Shown here: piece by piece, positions 11,811 to 21,764 of the stretch
Position numbering within the stretch: the first letter of the stretch is position 1
How the letters are laid out: each line of letters opens with the position of its first letter
Source of the DNA: Chrysomallon squamiferum
Lineage: Eukaryota; Mollusca; Gastropoda; Neomphalida; Peltospiridae
Length of the DNA stretch: 29,000 nt
Assembly: GCA_012295275.1 (NCBI GenBank)
Contig: CM022670.1
Coordinates: forward strand, 42,103,974-42,132,973
Reading direction: 5' to 3'
The notes under the pieces: generated by a model
Told to the model about the DNA's origin: nothing
What the model saw: only the letters and a program-made list of their open reading frames with translations
The model's database searches: none
Translations under genes and position numbers: made by a program

Positions 11811-11907
11811 AAATAACAGTGTGACAAAGTCACGTATTTAAATAACAGTGTGACAGAGTCACATATTTAAATAACAGTGTGACAAAATCACATATTTAAA
11901 TAACAGT
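11811..11907. repeat. Three tandem 29-bp repeats, each with a GTGACnnnGTCAC palindrome
   Basis: Copies are at 11811-11839, 11840-11868 and 11869-11897, followed by a 10-base partial copy. Each starts AAATAACAGT and ends ATTT. In copies 1 and 2 the middle is a perfect spaced inverted repeat (GTGACAAAGTCAC, GTGACAGAGTCAC); in copy 3 one base is changed (GTGACAAAATCAC). The palindromes might be protein-binding sites, but no gene within 1 kb points to a function. Confidence 0.92.
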
Positions 11908-12044
11908 TTTGAAAATAAACACTGCTGCCTACAAACATTTTTGACGTTTATTTTCTGTGTTATTTATCTTGATCATCTAACTTGACTACATGCATGTTGT
12001 TTTTGTTTGTTATTTTTGTTTGGCTTTTGCCTGTTTTCTTTATT

Positions 12045-12048
<4 letters not shown>

Positions 12049-12082
<34 letters not shown>

Positions 12083-12383
12083 TTTCTTTTTGCTGTAGGC
12101 TGTTGCCACTAAGCATTACCTGTCATAATTTTTTTTTTTTTTTATACACACACACACACACATATAAATTACATAACTGTAAAAAAGTTAGTATGCAGTT
12201 ATGACGTGAATATGTATGTGTGGTATGTGTAAATATCAGAGTGTATATTAGTATGATGTTTGCGTGTGAATGTATTTGTAAGAACATGTGTATATCAATA
12301 CCTATGTGCTTGTGTGTCGATGTGTATGCATGTGTATAAAATATGGCGTGTATATATTTTTGCACATTATATATATGTGAATA

Positions 12384-12431
<48 letters not shown>
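12049..12431. repeat. Cluster of AT, T, CA and GT simple repeats
   Basis: This includes (AT)n at 12049-12074, T-runs at 12074-12085 and 12128-12143, (CA)n at 12147-12160, loosely TG-rich sequence, and (TG)n at 12385-12431. All reading frames across it are repeat translations. Confidence 0.9.
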
Positions 12432-12434
<3 letters not shown>

Positions 12435-13072
12435 AATAAATAATGATCACTTGACTTATTTTAATAAATATACATTTTTTTATTTTTTTATTTTATTTTT
12501 CTGTTTTATTGTTATTGTTATTATTATATCTTTCTGTTCACTGGTTGATCGTTCTGCCCAAGCTGACGGATGTTACACTTTCCACTGTTTAACTGAAGTA
12601 ATTTATGAAATTTTGTTTTTGATCAGACAAATTAAATTACGTGTTGAGGTATCGTCGGATGGAGGGGAGATTGCAGGGCAATCTTAACAGTATTACAGGC
12701 CCCACCGGGCAGGCAGTGCACTGAGACTGCTACACACCCAACCACGAAATCTTTAATGACACCAAACCGTAGCTTTTGTGGACTCTATGGGTCCCTAAAT
12801 CAGCGCAGCCAGTAGACGAGTGAGGCAACTGCCTAAAGTGCCTAACCCTTAAAACGGCACTGCTCTAAAACCAGACTAATTACTAGGCGGACAAATGACT
12901 TTAAAGTTGTCATTAGGGATGTTTTGTTACGATATCTGTGTCACGGCGGAAGTAGTTTTGCTCGAGTTCGATGTATGATTGATGGTCTGTTACACAAAAT
13001 GACACGGTGAAGAAAACTATCAATCTCCGTCGAGTACTTAGCAGTGTGAACCAAACCCTGGTTACTCGCTAC
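12432..13072. other. Region upstream of the secreted SOD-like gene
   Basis: The first part is T-rich. A G+C-richer patch at 12640-12900 contains AGGCAACTGCCT (a near palindrome, 12823-12834) and looks like a fragment of some dispersed repeat, but I could not name it. The last 150 bases lead into the core promoter. No coding sequence is supported. Confidence 0.4.
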
Positions 13073-13101
13073 TTAAATACCACCCAGCACACATTTCAGT
13101 T
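13073..13101 (+). promoter_or_regulatory. Core promoter of the secreted SOD-like gene (TATA-like box and initiator)
   Basis: TTAAATA at 13073-13079 is a TATA-like box, and TCAGTT at 13096-13101 fits the initiator consensus. Their spacing puts the start A (13098) 25 bases after the box. The start codon follows 33 bases later, giving a very short 5' UTR. The arrangement is typical for a highly expressed secreted protein. Confidence 0.5.
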
Positions 13102-13130
13102 CCAGAGCGGACAAGGTTAGTGAGAATCAC

Positions 13131-13605
13131 ATGATGGTTGGTTTTGTGATTTTTGTTATTGCCGTTCTCGGCGCCACTCGCGCCCAGTTTAGGCCCAATC
13201 TGATGAACGGCGCTTGGGGAAACAACGGATTAGCAGGATTAGCGAATGTCAACAACAGAAGATTATGGGGCGCTAACACCCCAGGAACCGTGATGGGAAA
13301 TCAACAAAGTAAGTCAAACTTTAAAACGTAATCGTCTTCATGTATTGTCGTTTTGCCATTCTTTTAACAGAGTTAAATATACATGTCAATTATATATTAA
13401 TTATTTCAGCAGATCATTTGTTGCAATATGATTTTATTAAATATTTGTTCTACATATGTACTTTATTATTATTGTTTTGTAACTGATCAACGAGAAAAGA
13501 AAAACAGATGAAAAGAAAAGTAATAAGATGATATAAAATAAAGAATAATAATGAAAATTAAACATAAAAATAACAATTAAATATCTATCTATCTATGTCT
13601 GTCTT

Positions 13606-13636
<31 letters not shown>

Positions 13637-15893
13637 GTCTATCTGTCTCTTTATCTATCTATACATACATACATATATGCATACATACATACATACATAC
13701 ATACATATACATCGAAAACCACCGCCCCAAAAAAACAACAACGAAAAACAACCAAAATAAAAAAAATATTGTGACTACTTTCAAAAAGGTAAAATACTGA
13801 GTTATGTAAACAATAAATGTAATTTATTACCAGTTATATAGAAAACTCTATATGGATATCTATAAAATGTTATAACTTTGTTATATGAAACGGCGGGTTT
13901 CTAACAGTGAAAAAATAACTCGGTGAATTTTTGATAATGTAATCTAAAATTTAAATTAAAAAAAAACAACAAAAAAAAACAGCAACAGTTATAGCAACAT
14001 TAAAATTAATATTTGAAAAATAACAGCTGCATTATTGTTATTATTATTAGTGTTGTTGTTGTTGTTGTTGTGTTTTTGTTGTTTATGCTGCTCTCATTCT
14101 GATACAAGTTTTTATATATATATTTCAGTTATACTGTAGTTTGTTTAAATATAATACTTTGAATTTATAAGAGTTACAATAAATTTACTTCTACAGAGAT
14201 AGAAATATTCAGTCGGTTTTACATAATATTACTGCAATATGCTGAATCCTATCACAAAACGAACATATTGTGGATGTTGTGACGTGGCCATATTGTGTCT
14301 GACGTCATCACTTTTATATTGCTATATTGTGTATGTTGTTCTATATTTTGTCAGATATCTATTAACTAAAACATATCTGAGTGTTTATGAGGAGTAGTCG
14401 GTGTTGTTTGATGTATCAACGTTGTAGTTGTTGTTGTAATGAACTATTCAGTTGTGTATTTTTTTCAGACACACAGTACATCACTTGCATCGGGAAAAAT
14501 ACAGCAGGAGATCAGATGCGAGTTACCATTCAAAATGGAGTAAGCAAATACGTGTTTTTATTTATCATGATTAAATACGTGTTTATATTTAAATATATAT
14601 TTTTTTATTTAACATTAGTAAATACGTTTTTTATTCATCATTAATAAATTCGTGTTTTTATTTAACATCAGTAATTTTGTTTTGTAAATTAACATAATAA
14701 ATACTTGTTTTTATTTAACATTAACAAATACGTATTTTTATTTAAAATTAATAAATACGTTTCTTTTAATTTAACATCAATAAATTCGTGTTTTTACTTA
14801 ACATTATAAATACGTTTTGTATTCAACATTAAAAAGGTTTTTATTTAACATCAGCAAATACGTGATTTTATTTAAGATTAGTAAATACGTGTTTTAATTT
14901 AATATCAGTAAATACGTGTTTTTATTTAACATTAGTAAATACGTGTTTTAATTTAACATTAGCAAATACGTGTTTTTATTTAACATCAGTAAATACGTGT
15001 TTTTATTTAACATCAGTAAATACGTGTTCTTTTTAACATCAGTATATAAGTGATATATCTAACACGAGTAAATACTTTTACATTTAACATTAGTAAATGC
15101 GTGTTATATTTAATGTAAGTAAATACTGTTACAGTTATCATTAGTAAATACCTGCTATATTATTTTAATCACCTGTGATTAGTAAATACGAGTTTTATGT
15201 GATATTTAAGATTAGTAAATACGAGTTTTATCTACCACGTAACATTAGTAAATATGAGTTTTGTTTAACATGTCACATTAGTAAATACAGTACAAAAATA
15301 GTTATGATTAACACGGCAGATTGTTAAAAACATCATATTTGTAACTTTAGCATTGTAGTGCTTGTGAAAAAAACCCAATGTTTATTACTCAGGGATTTAT
15401 CACCTGTCAACAAATGACACGTAAATTATACCGTTTACTTCTATATCACTTATTATGCATCCATTTATTTTTAAATGTATTACCTATCAGTCTGTCTGTA
15501 TTTCTGTCTGTCTAGATAAGGGGATACAAAATTCATCCGACTGTTTTTGAATATCTTTCTGCTTGTCTCTAAATCAGTTTTTAATTTCTGTTGTTGCCTC
15601 TCTCTGTCTACCTGACTGTCTCTCCATAACATATATTTTAATTTATATCTATCTCTGTTTTCTTTTCATATACATATATATATATATATCAAGATATTTT
15701 ATAAGTAATAGTTTCATAGATAATGTTATCATTCATTCTGTGTTTATCAATTTATTAACTATATAATATAAACTATAAATTATATAAAATTATTCTACAA
15801 ATACATTCTTTGTTGTCAGTTTGATGAACAATGACTGATAAAAAGAAAAGTATGCAAATAGGGTGTGTGTCTCTGCGTCAGTGTGCATGTCTT

Positions 15894-15957
<64 letters not shown>

Positions 15958-16988
15958 TGTGTGTGTGTCATGTTAGATTTTTCCTGGGTGTACATTAAGA
16001 AGAACGAACAAAACTTGTGTTGTCACATAGATTTATCAAAATATATTTTCTAGCAGCAGACACAGCAGAATTTCTTTAATCCCTTCATGAGGCCAACTCA
16101 GAGTCAAATCATCAAAATGGAGGCAAGGATTATGATCAGCCCCAGTTCACAGACGTCTGGCCAGTTCCAGATAGTCATCACAGAAAACAGTCGCGTGGAA
16201 GACGGGTGTCTTGGCAGGTACCTGGGCAGAATCATCGACAACAGGCCCTGGTGGATAACCACAGCGAATCAAGAGTAAATATTTTCTAAATAATAATCAT
16301 ATAGAAAGTGTTAGCAAGAATTTTCATAAAAAATACTCAGATATATAGTGTCATCAAAATATTGTATAAATAATAGTTATATAGATAGTTTAATCAAGAT
16401 ATTTTATAAATAATAGTTATTTAGTGTTAACTAGATAAATATTTTTGAAATAATTATCATACAGACTGTACTATCTAGATATTTTTATCAGATAAGACGA
16501 ATCGTTTGTTTATAGAGAAAAATAAACAAAGTTGTCATTTGGTTTATTCTTTTGATATTATTTAGCTGTATTATTAGATTAAAGTAGGCATCTGTATTAC
16601 ACAAACTACATTTACGTCTTTGATTTTTTTTGTCTCACATTACTTACCATTATACATCAGTTCTTGTGTATATTAATATGATGCTGAATAACTTAATTTC
16701 AACATCATAACATTTTAACTGCTACTACGGCTACAGCAAAAAGTACGACAATATCTACTGCCACAATAAATATTAAGAACTATTGTAGTGATGGTGTTGG
16801 TAATGGTAGCAGTTGTTGTAAATGTAGCAGTAGTAGTAGTAGTGATGGGACTAGTAGTAATTACGGTGGTAAAAAGAGTGTACAGGTATTGATTCTTTCT
16901 ATTACTGTTGTGATGATGCTGTCACTGATGGCGATGTTACTGGACATCGTATTTTCATTAATAGTATCACCACCTCCATTGTCCTCTT

Positions 16989-17050
<62 letters not shown>

Positions 17051-17795
17051 TTATTATTATTATTATTATTATTATATTTTGTTGTTGTTGTTGTTATTAT
17101 TAGCATTGTTATTATTACTGGGTTTTGTGGTTGTTTTTTTTTTGCAATTGTTACAGTAATTGTTAATCTGTTCTAGAACTGGTATCATTGGACGCCCATT
17201 CTCCCTATCACCTGGTCACGTGGCCAGTACGTCAGAAATCATCGAAGGTTTCAACAGCATCTTTGATGCTAACGGACGAGGAATTGCAGTAAGTAGAAAT
17301 CACTATTTTACTGAGAATACTTTATTTTTAGTAAAGTATCATCACCAGGATGATCACTGTTACATTTTCTGTACAATTAAATTTGTTATTTTGTTCATAA
17401 TTCATTCATTCGTGGTATGGTTAATGTGTTACAGTAACTATAAAACTGTTGTCCTTTTTAATCGTTAATTTAACTGATAATTAATTTTTAACAACTTGTG
17501 CTTATTTATTTGTTTTTGTCTTATTCAGCTTTGTCCATCGAGTAGTATCAGAAACGGGAGGTGCGTGGACGACCCAGGCGCCATGATTCCCATGTGTTGT
17601 AAAGCTGGTTTGGACAGAATCCCGGCCACCACACCCATTCCTCAGACTCAGTTCGGACAGCAAGGAAATTTCAACAACGTCAACACCATGGGAACGATGA
17701 TGCCAAACACAGGAACCCGTCTGCCTACCAACAACGCAGGACTGACTGGACAAACCGGAAATGGAGACCTCAGCAATCTCTTTGGCAGACGTTAA
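13131..17795 (+). CDS. Secreted protein with a divergent Cu/Zn-SOD-like fold lacking metal ligands, five exons
   Basis: Exons are 13131-13308, 14469-14539, 16054-16274, 17177-17288 and 17529-17795. All have GT/AG borders and matching phases, giving 282 residues. Residues 1-18 (MMVGFVIFVIAVLGATRA) are a signal peptide. Residues 60-196 resemble Sod_Cu by eye. ITCIGK (Cys66) fits the first strand with Cys6 of human SOD1. IVITENSRVEDGC (123-135) lines up without gaps with the copper-ligand strand, so His46 and His48 become Val124 and Thr126 while Glu49 and Cys57 are kept. YLGRIID fits the strand after the zinc loop, and that loop is absent. IIGRPFSLS replaces His120 by Ser, and DANGRGIALC fits the GNAGSRLAC end with Cys196 as the Cys146 partner. 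The protein has only one His, so it is probably non-catalytic. A CX9CX10CC segment (196-218) and an N/G/T/Q-rich tail (222-282) follow. Oyster dominin/cavortin are known inactive SOD relatives. The exon structure is solid; the fold is inference. Shell-matrix, plasma or mucus roles are possible. Confidence 0.8.
13583..13712. repeat. (CTAT)/(CTGT) then (CATA)n microsatellite
   Basis: Compound tetranucleotide repeat inside intron 1 of the secreted SOD-like gene, joining the two tetramer types seen elsewhere in this window. Confidence 0.93.
14300..14307. promoter_or_regulatory. CRE palindrome TGACGTCA in intron 1
   Basis: A perfect CREB/ATF consensus within intron 1, about 1.2 kb after the start site, with a second CACGT-containing element (GTGACGTGG) 20 bases upstream. 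It could be an intronic enhancer, but it rests on motif match alone. Confidence 0.25.
14540..15295. repeat. 27-bp minisatellite filling the start of intron 2
   Basis: Degenerate tandem units with the core AGTAAATACGTGTTTTTATT, separated by TTAACAT-type spacers, period about 27. The array begins exactly at the exon 2 donor: the splice site GTAAGCAAATACGTG is itself the first unit. Units become more diverged towards 15295. Confidence 0.9.
15296..16053 (+). other. Remainder of intron 2 of the secreted SOD-like gene
   Basis: AT-rich with short CTGT tracts (15490-15660), an (AT) patch, and (GT)n at 15899-15968. The intron ends with the acceptor ttttctag at 16053. No other gene is seen. Confidence 0.75.
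15899..15968. repeat. (GT)n microsatellite in intron 2
   Basis: A 70-base GT run with one CT interruption, close (85 bases) to the exon 3 acceptor. Confidence 0.95.
16275..17176 (+). other. Intron 3 of the secreted SOD-like gene
   Basis: The donor GTAAAT is at 16275 and the acceptor (ctgttctag) ends at 17176. The intron holds degenerate AGT triplets (16830-16860), a long CTA/TTA repeat and a GTT run. The stop codon seen when reading exon 3 onward (TAA at 16276-16278) lies inside this intron. Confidence 0.8.
16990..17074. repeat. (CTA)n then (TTA)n trinucleotide repeat
   Basis: About 20 CTA units pass into TTA units. It generates poly-Leu on + and poly-Ser/Asn on - frames, which are artefacts of the repeat. 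Confidence 0.95.
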
Positions 17796-17877
17796 TTTCT
17801 GTTTGCTTGCAGAATCAAACAGACGTATTTTTCAAAAATTAATCCACTCATTAGTAATCTTTTCATTTTGACATGTA

Positions 17878-17883
17878 AATAAA
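17878..17883 (+). terminator. Polyadenylation signal for the secreted SOD-like gene
   Basis: AATAAA about 85 bases past the stop codon at 17793-17795, followed by an A-run at 17887-17897. This gives a short 3' UTR. Confidence 0.65.
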
Positions 17884-17899
17884 ATTAAAAAAAAAAATT

Positions 17900-18300
17900 G
17901 AAAAACAAATTACATCTTTACATCACTAGGAAAACACATGACATGAAAGAAGAGAACAAAACATCCAGAATTAAATTAAAATACCATTACCATTCAGTGT
18001 TGTTATTTCTAGCATTTTGTTTATTATTAGTACTTTTTAAAATTAGTTTGTTGTTGTTGTTATTATTAATATTATCACCGTTGTTACTGTTACAATTACT
18101 TCAGAATTATGCGAGTTAAATGTCACAATACAAATCTGTATTTAAGTATATTCTCTAAATTATAATTTTATTCTTTTTTCCCAACTGATTATGAAATATA
18201 ATTCGTTATACTTTATACAATATTAAATTTGTTCGGGAATTCCTCACCTTACATTAATAAGTAAGTAAGTAAATAAATCAATCAATTATCAAACAAAAAG
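17900..18300. other. Intergenic stretch between the secreted gene and the LINE fragment
   Basis: AT-rich with TTG/TTA runs (18045-18105) and a short GTAA/ATAA repeat (18256-18275). No coding sequence is supported. Confidence 0.45.
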
Positions 18301-19390
18301 CCTGTGAAAACTTTGAGGGCAGCGATGAATAAATACAAAATCGATGCCACCCTTATCCGAGTCATCAATCAACTCAACGAGAAAGCAGTTGTTTTCAACA
18401 GCTGGATAGGAAACTGGTTGCGAACAACAGTTAGAATACGACAGGGATGTCCACCCTCACCCACACTCTTCAGTACATTTATGGAAAAATTATAACACAC
18501 GACTTAGAAGATGACATAGACACTGTTAGCATTGTGTAATTGTTTTCTTTCAACACGAACTATCTGACAATGTTTTTTGTTTTGTTTTATTTTGTACTTT
18601 CATTTTTCTTCTTAATTCAAAATTGCAATAAATAAATAATAATAAAGTAAAATAAAAGGGTAGATAATGAATATATTCAGATGTGGATGACAAACACAGG
18701 TAGACACACTTAAAAAAAAGGCAACAAATAGAGAAGCAGTGAGTCCGTCTTGATGAGCAGGAGAGAAAGAATATCTGACAAAATTAGTTAATTGTCTCGA
18801 TTCAGCCGAAATACCAAGCGATTACAAACAACACCAGCGGCATCAACTCAGAGATTAAAATAAATTAACTCAGGCCTGAGACACGAACAAGCTTCAAGTA
18901 CTTGAGTTTGGTTACTGTTGAAGAGTGTACCAAGCCCGTAATACTCTACAAGATAGAACAGATAAGGCTGAAACTACTTCGGAATGACAGAAGTATATTT
19001 CTCATTTCTAAGATTAGAATAAAGTGAACTTTTTCCTCTATACGTATGAATCAGGGACCTTTACAGAAGAGTTTCAAGAAGAATACAAGCGATGGAAATG
19101 AGCTGAAACAGGAAAGTGCTAACATACAAAGACCGTGTTATCAACGAGGAAATCTGCACCAAGACCCGGTAGCTCTGGAGGACAGGAAGACATCCTGACT
19201 ATCGTAAAGAGACGCAAACTGCAGACATGTCTTCCGTTCACCAGTCTGACTACAACCGTCTCGCCAGACGTTGTGAACGACGAGGCAGACTGAAGACAAC
19301 GTGGGAAGACAGCACCAGAGAATGCTCACATCTGGAGTTCGCCAAGTCACAGATGATAGAAGAAAGGAAATGAGGTGGTAAAATGAATGA
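18301..19390 (+). mobile_element. Decayed LINE (non-LTR retrotransposon) reverse transcriptase fragment
   Basis: The first block (18301-18535) reads AMNKYKIDATLIRVINQL, WLRTTVRIRQGC and SPTLF; after a frameshift it continues as EKIITHDLEDDIDTVSIV. These are typical of the widespread animal endonuclease-reverse transcriptase families. An unrelated A/T-rich stretch interrupts it at about 18540-18740. The downstream part resumes with EKEYLTKLVNCLDSA, then in several frames NSEIKI, FKYL, ILYKIEQIRLK, and YKDRVINEEICTK. It ends with HPDYRKETQTADMSS and a stretch like WEDSTRECSHLEFAKSQ. The FADD catalytic box is not recognisable. The 5' end with the endonuclease is missing, as expected of 5'-truncated LINEs. 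It cannot be active. The clade is uncertain, possibly RTE-like. Confidence 0.8.
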
Positions 19391-20938
19391 TCCATGATGT
19401 TCAAATGATTCTTGCTGTCAAAAGATGAGTGAAATGATGAAGTTATGTCGTCTGTTACAAAATAAAAGATTTTATTAAAACATTTCAGTTGAGTATCCAC
19501 TGATGTATATATCACGATTGCTTTTAAATTCATTACTGGCAGATTGAAAACATTAATTAAGATATTTTGATTGGTATCAGTTAAAGTAACTTTTATATTG
19601 ATGATATATTTCACTCTTAATTCTGTAATTTGTTACGATTTGTCTCAGGGCGCTATCTATGACAGGTCAAATTAATTAATGATATAAAGATTAAACTACA
19701 AGGACGAATTTAGTTTGAGGGTATCCTGCAGAAAACCCTCTTCCGGCTACATGGTACTGTACCTAACTTTTGAGAAATACTTAGTGACTACTTTTATTAA
19801 ACTTTTGTTATGTTACTTTCTTCAGAAACTTTATATAAAATATGGATAATTAATTCTGCATTGAAAACAAAGAAAGCACTGCTTTAATTAATTTACTTCT
19901 TTTTATTACGCTATAATCAGAAAGGAGAGCTGCATAAATTATATGCAAATAACGTAAAAAGATTAATTTCAGTAAGTTAATAAATAATATGTATAGGTTA
20001 TAGGTCAGGAAATAAATGTGATGGAGAGCTGTGCTGTTGTCTCAATTCATTCGCATTGGTATGATTCATTCAACTAAAATGTAACTTTAATTTCACTTCC
20101 TGTGTTTGGGTTTCGAGAAACAGGTGATAAAGCTTTGGGCTATCAATCAGTGTGTGACGTCCACTTCCTGGAGACGCCTCCTGATGGTCATTAACATTAA
20201 TGTCTATTATTATCAAATAGTTTATTTCGTTTGATTTTTTTCTCTCAAGTCATTAACCACTTTAATAAAAATCATAAAAGCATTTCATAATTTATATGTT
20301 ATCAATAGTTTGATTAAAATATATATAGGTTTTGTGCAGGTATAATAATAATAATAATAATGAGGATGATGATAATGATAATAATAACGTGTTAACAAAA
20401 AAAACAGAAAATGTATACAACAACAAGAAAACAAAAAGAGAAAGAAAAAAAGCAGCATAACATTTAAATCATATAAGAAGTTGCAACACATATTGTTAAC
20501 ATGTATACTCCATGTTTGAAAAATAGAAAATACAAAAACCATTTTGCCAGTTTTTCATTTACAGGCTATGATCCCTTATCCTAAATGCTCGAGACTGGAC
20601 ATTTCATCAGATATGCTATAAAATATGATGAATGTCTAAATACGAAACTGATTAATATTTCGTAAATAGTTTTCACAAATAATCTACAGGTATTTTATAT
20701 AATATTTTTAATAAATATCGTCATGAAATAAGGTTTGAAATCCCTCGTTTATCAGACAGCTATAGACTATCTCGGCTCTCGATACAGTTTCGGATTTCGG
20801 ATCCTTAACCTGTAATATGGAGCATCAGTAAAACTCTTATATTCACAATAGCAATAAATAAATACATGGAGAGAGAGATAAATATACTGAGATGCGGACA
20901 CATAGATCAGGAACATAAACAGTGAATCGTCATGACTG
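19391..20938. other. Intergenic stretch, no gene recognised
   Basis: Mostly AT-rich unique sequence. An (AAT)n-GAT patch lies at 20341-20387. Two identical ETS-type cores ACTTCCTG are at 20095-20102 and 20163-20170, with TGACGT at 20155-20160 beside the second. These could mark a small regulatory element. Frames on both strands show no domain. Confidence 0.4.
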
Positions 20939-21252
20939 GGGGAGACAACTGCGTTGTTCATCAAATGATATCTCTCATTAAACAAGGAAGATAACTCGTT
21001 ATGAACTATGTATACAGACTGATGTAAACTTGAGTTAGAATTTCACTGTAGCCCTGTCTGGTTCACCTTACAATAGCAATACTTGGAATACGTATATGAA
21101 ATTGTAGGTGCAGTAAACATTACTATTATAACATGCAGTTAGAGGTAACAACTGTTAAATATATGAAATATGATGTAAGGTGAACAGACTGGTAATTACT
21201 TTAAAAATACTGAAACATTACTAGAAAATACATATCAGTGGGGACGTTTTCG

Positions 21253-21299
<47 letters not shown>

Positions 21300-21363
21300 A
21301 AATACTATGGGACATAAATCTGCTGAACCTATTAGAAACAAAAAGACGCAATTATCTCCCTTA
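20939..21363. mobile_element. Possible MITE with AAGGGAGATAA-type inverted ends
   Basis: The left side carries GGGGGAGACAACTGCG (20939-20954) and AAGGAAGATAACTCG (20984-20998). The right side carries the inverse, CAATTATCTCCCTTAA (21349-21364), which reads TTAAGGGAGATAATTG on the other strand. Motifs of this type mark the ends of many small non-autonomous elements in bivalves and gastropods. A 39-base T-run (21257-21295) lies inside. There is no coding capacity. The boundaries and the transposon nature are inference; the motif may simply be scattered. Confidence 0.4.
21257..21295. repeat. Poly-T run of 39
   Basis: An uninterrupted T homopolymer. It could be the A-tail of a retroposed sequence on the - strand, but no body for one was found. 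Confidence 0.95.
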
Positions 21364-21764
21364 AACTGAAAATTGGAAGTTTGCAGAAACTATTACACAA
21401 AACCTGTTTATGTAATTATAGGAGTGTTTACTTATGCTATCCATATGTCCAAATTCCGATATATTTATCTATCTTCTCAATTCATTTATTTATTATTTAA
21501 TGCAGTGATGAATGTAAAACGTTAACAAAAGTTTGTATTAAAAGACAAGAGGCAGATTTGGTTTTGTAATAATAAAACGAATTAGGTAACAAAATTATCT
21601 CAATACCGACATTTCATTCTTTCACAGGTAGACTTGTGACACCCTTGTATTCCTGGCAGCCTGAGGTTGTTTTTTGTTTTTGTTTTTTTTCTGACAATAC
21701 AAGAAGAATCTCGAAAACAAATTGGTCCATGTGATACATCACAATAGAAAAGTATTACATACTA
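21364..21764. other. Spacer between the possible MITE and the 43-bp minisatellite
   Basis: AT-rich with T-runs near 21668-21690. No reading frame or element was recognised. Confidence 0.4.

Larger units (their letters stand above)
13309..14468 (+). other. Intron 1 of the secreted SOD-like gene
   Basis: The donor GTAAGT is at 13309 and the acceptor (tttttttcag) ends at 14468. It contains a CTAT/CTGT plus CATA microsatellite (13583-13712), A-rich and GTT-repeat patches (about 14040-14090), and a full CRE palindrome TGACGTCA at 14300-14307. The CRE lies in a short degenerate tandem around CATATTGTG (14266-14355). Confidence 0.8.

Noticed and set aside
11811-11907. Resemblance to a small CRISPR array (29-bp repeats)
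   Set aside because: The repeats are directly adjacent with no spacers, and the genome is eukaryotic.
12823-12834. AGGCAACTGCCT near-palindrome in a G+C-richer patch
   Set aside because: It is too short to interpret, and no repeat family could be named from the sequence alone.
16087-16278. Exon 3 of the secreted gene as a stand-alone 63-residue gene starting at Met
   Set aside because: It is internal to a phase-matched exon; the apparent stop lies in the intron after the donor at 16275.
16861-17176. Long poly-Leu (+) and poly-Ser/Asn (-) reading frames
   Set aside because: They are translations of the CTA/TTA microsatellite inside intron 3 of the secreted gene.
19141-19614. 157-residue minus-strand frame
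   Set aside because: It runs antisense to the LINE remnant and into AT-rich DNA, with no recognisable domain.
20285-20542. 85-residue minus-strand frame with hydrophobic and Tyr/His-rich runs
   Set aside because: Composition follows an (AAT)n and A-rich tract; there is no start context, splice signals or similarity.
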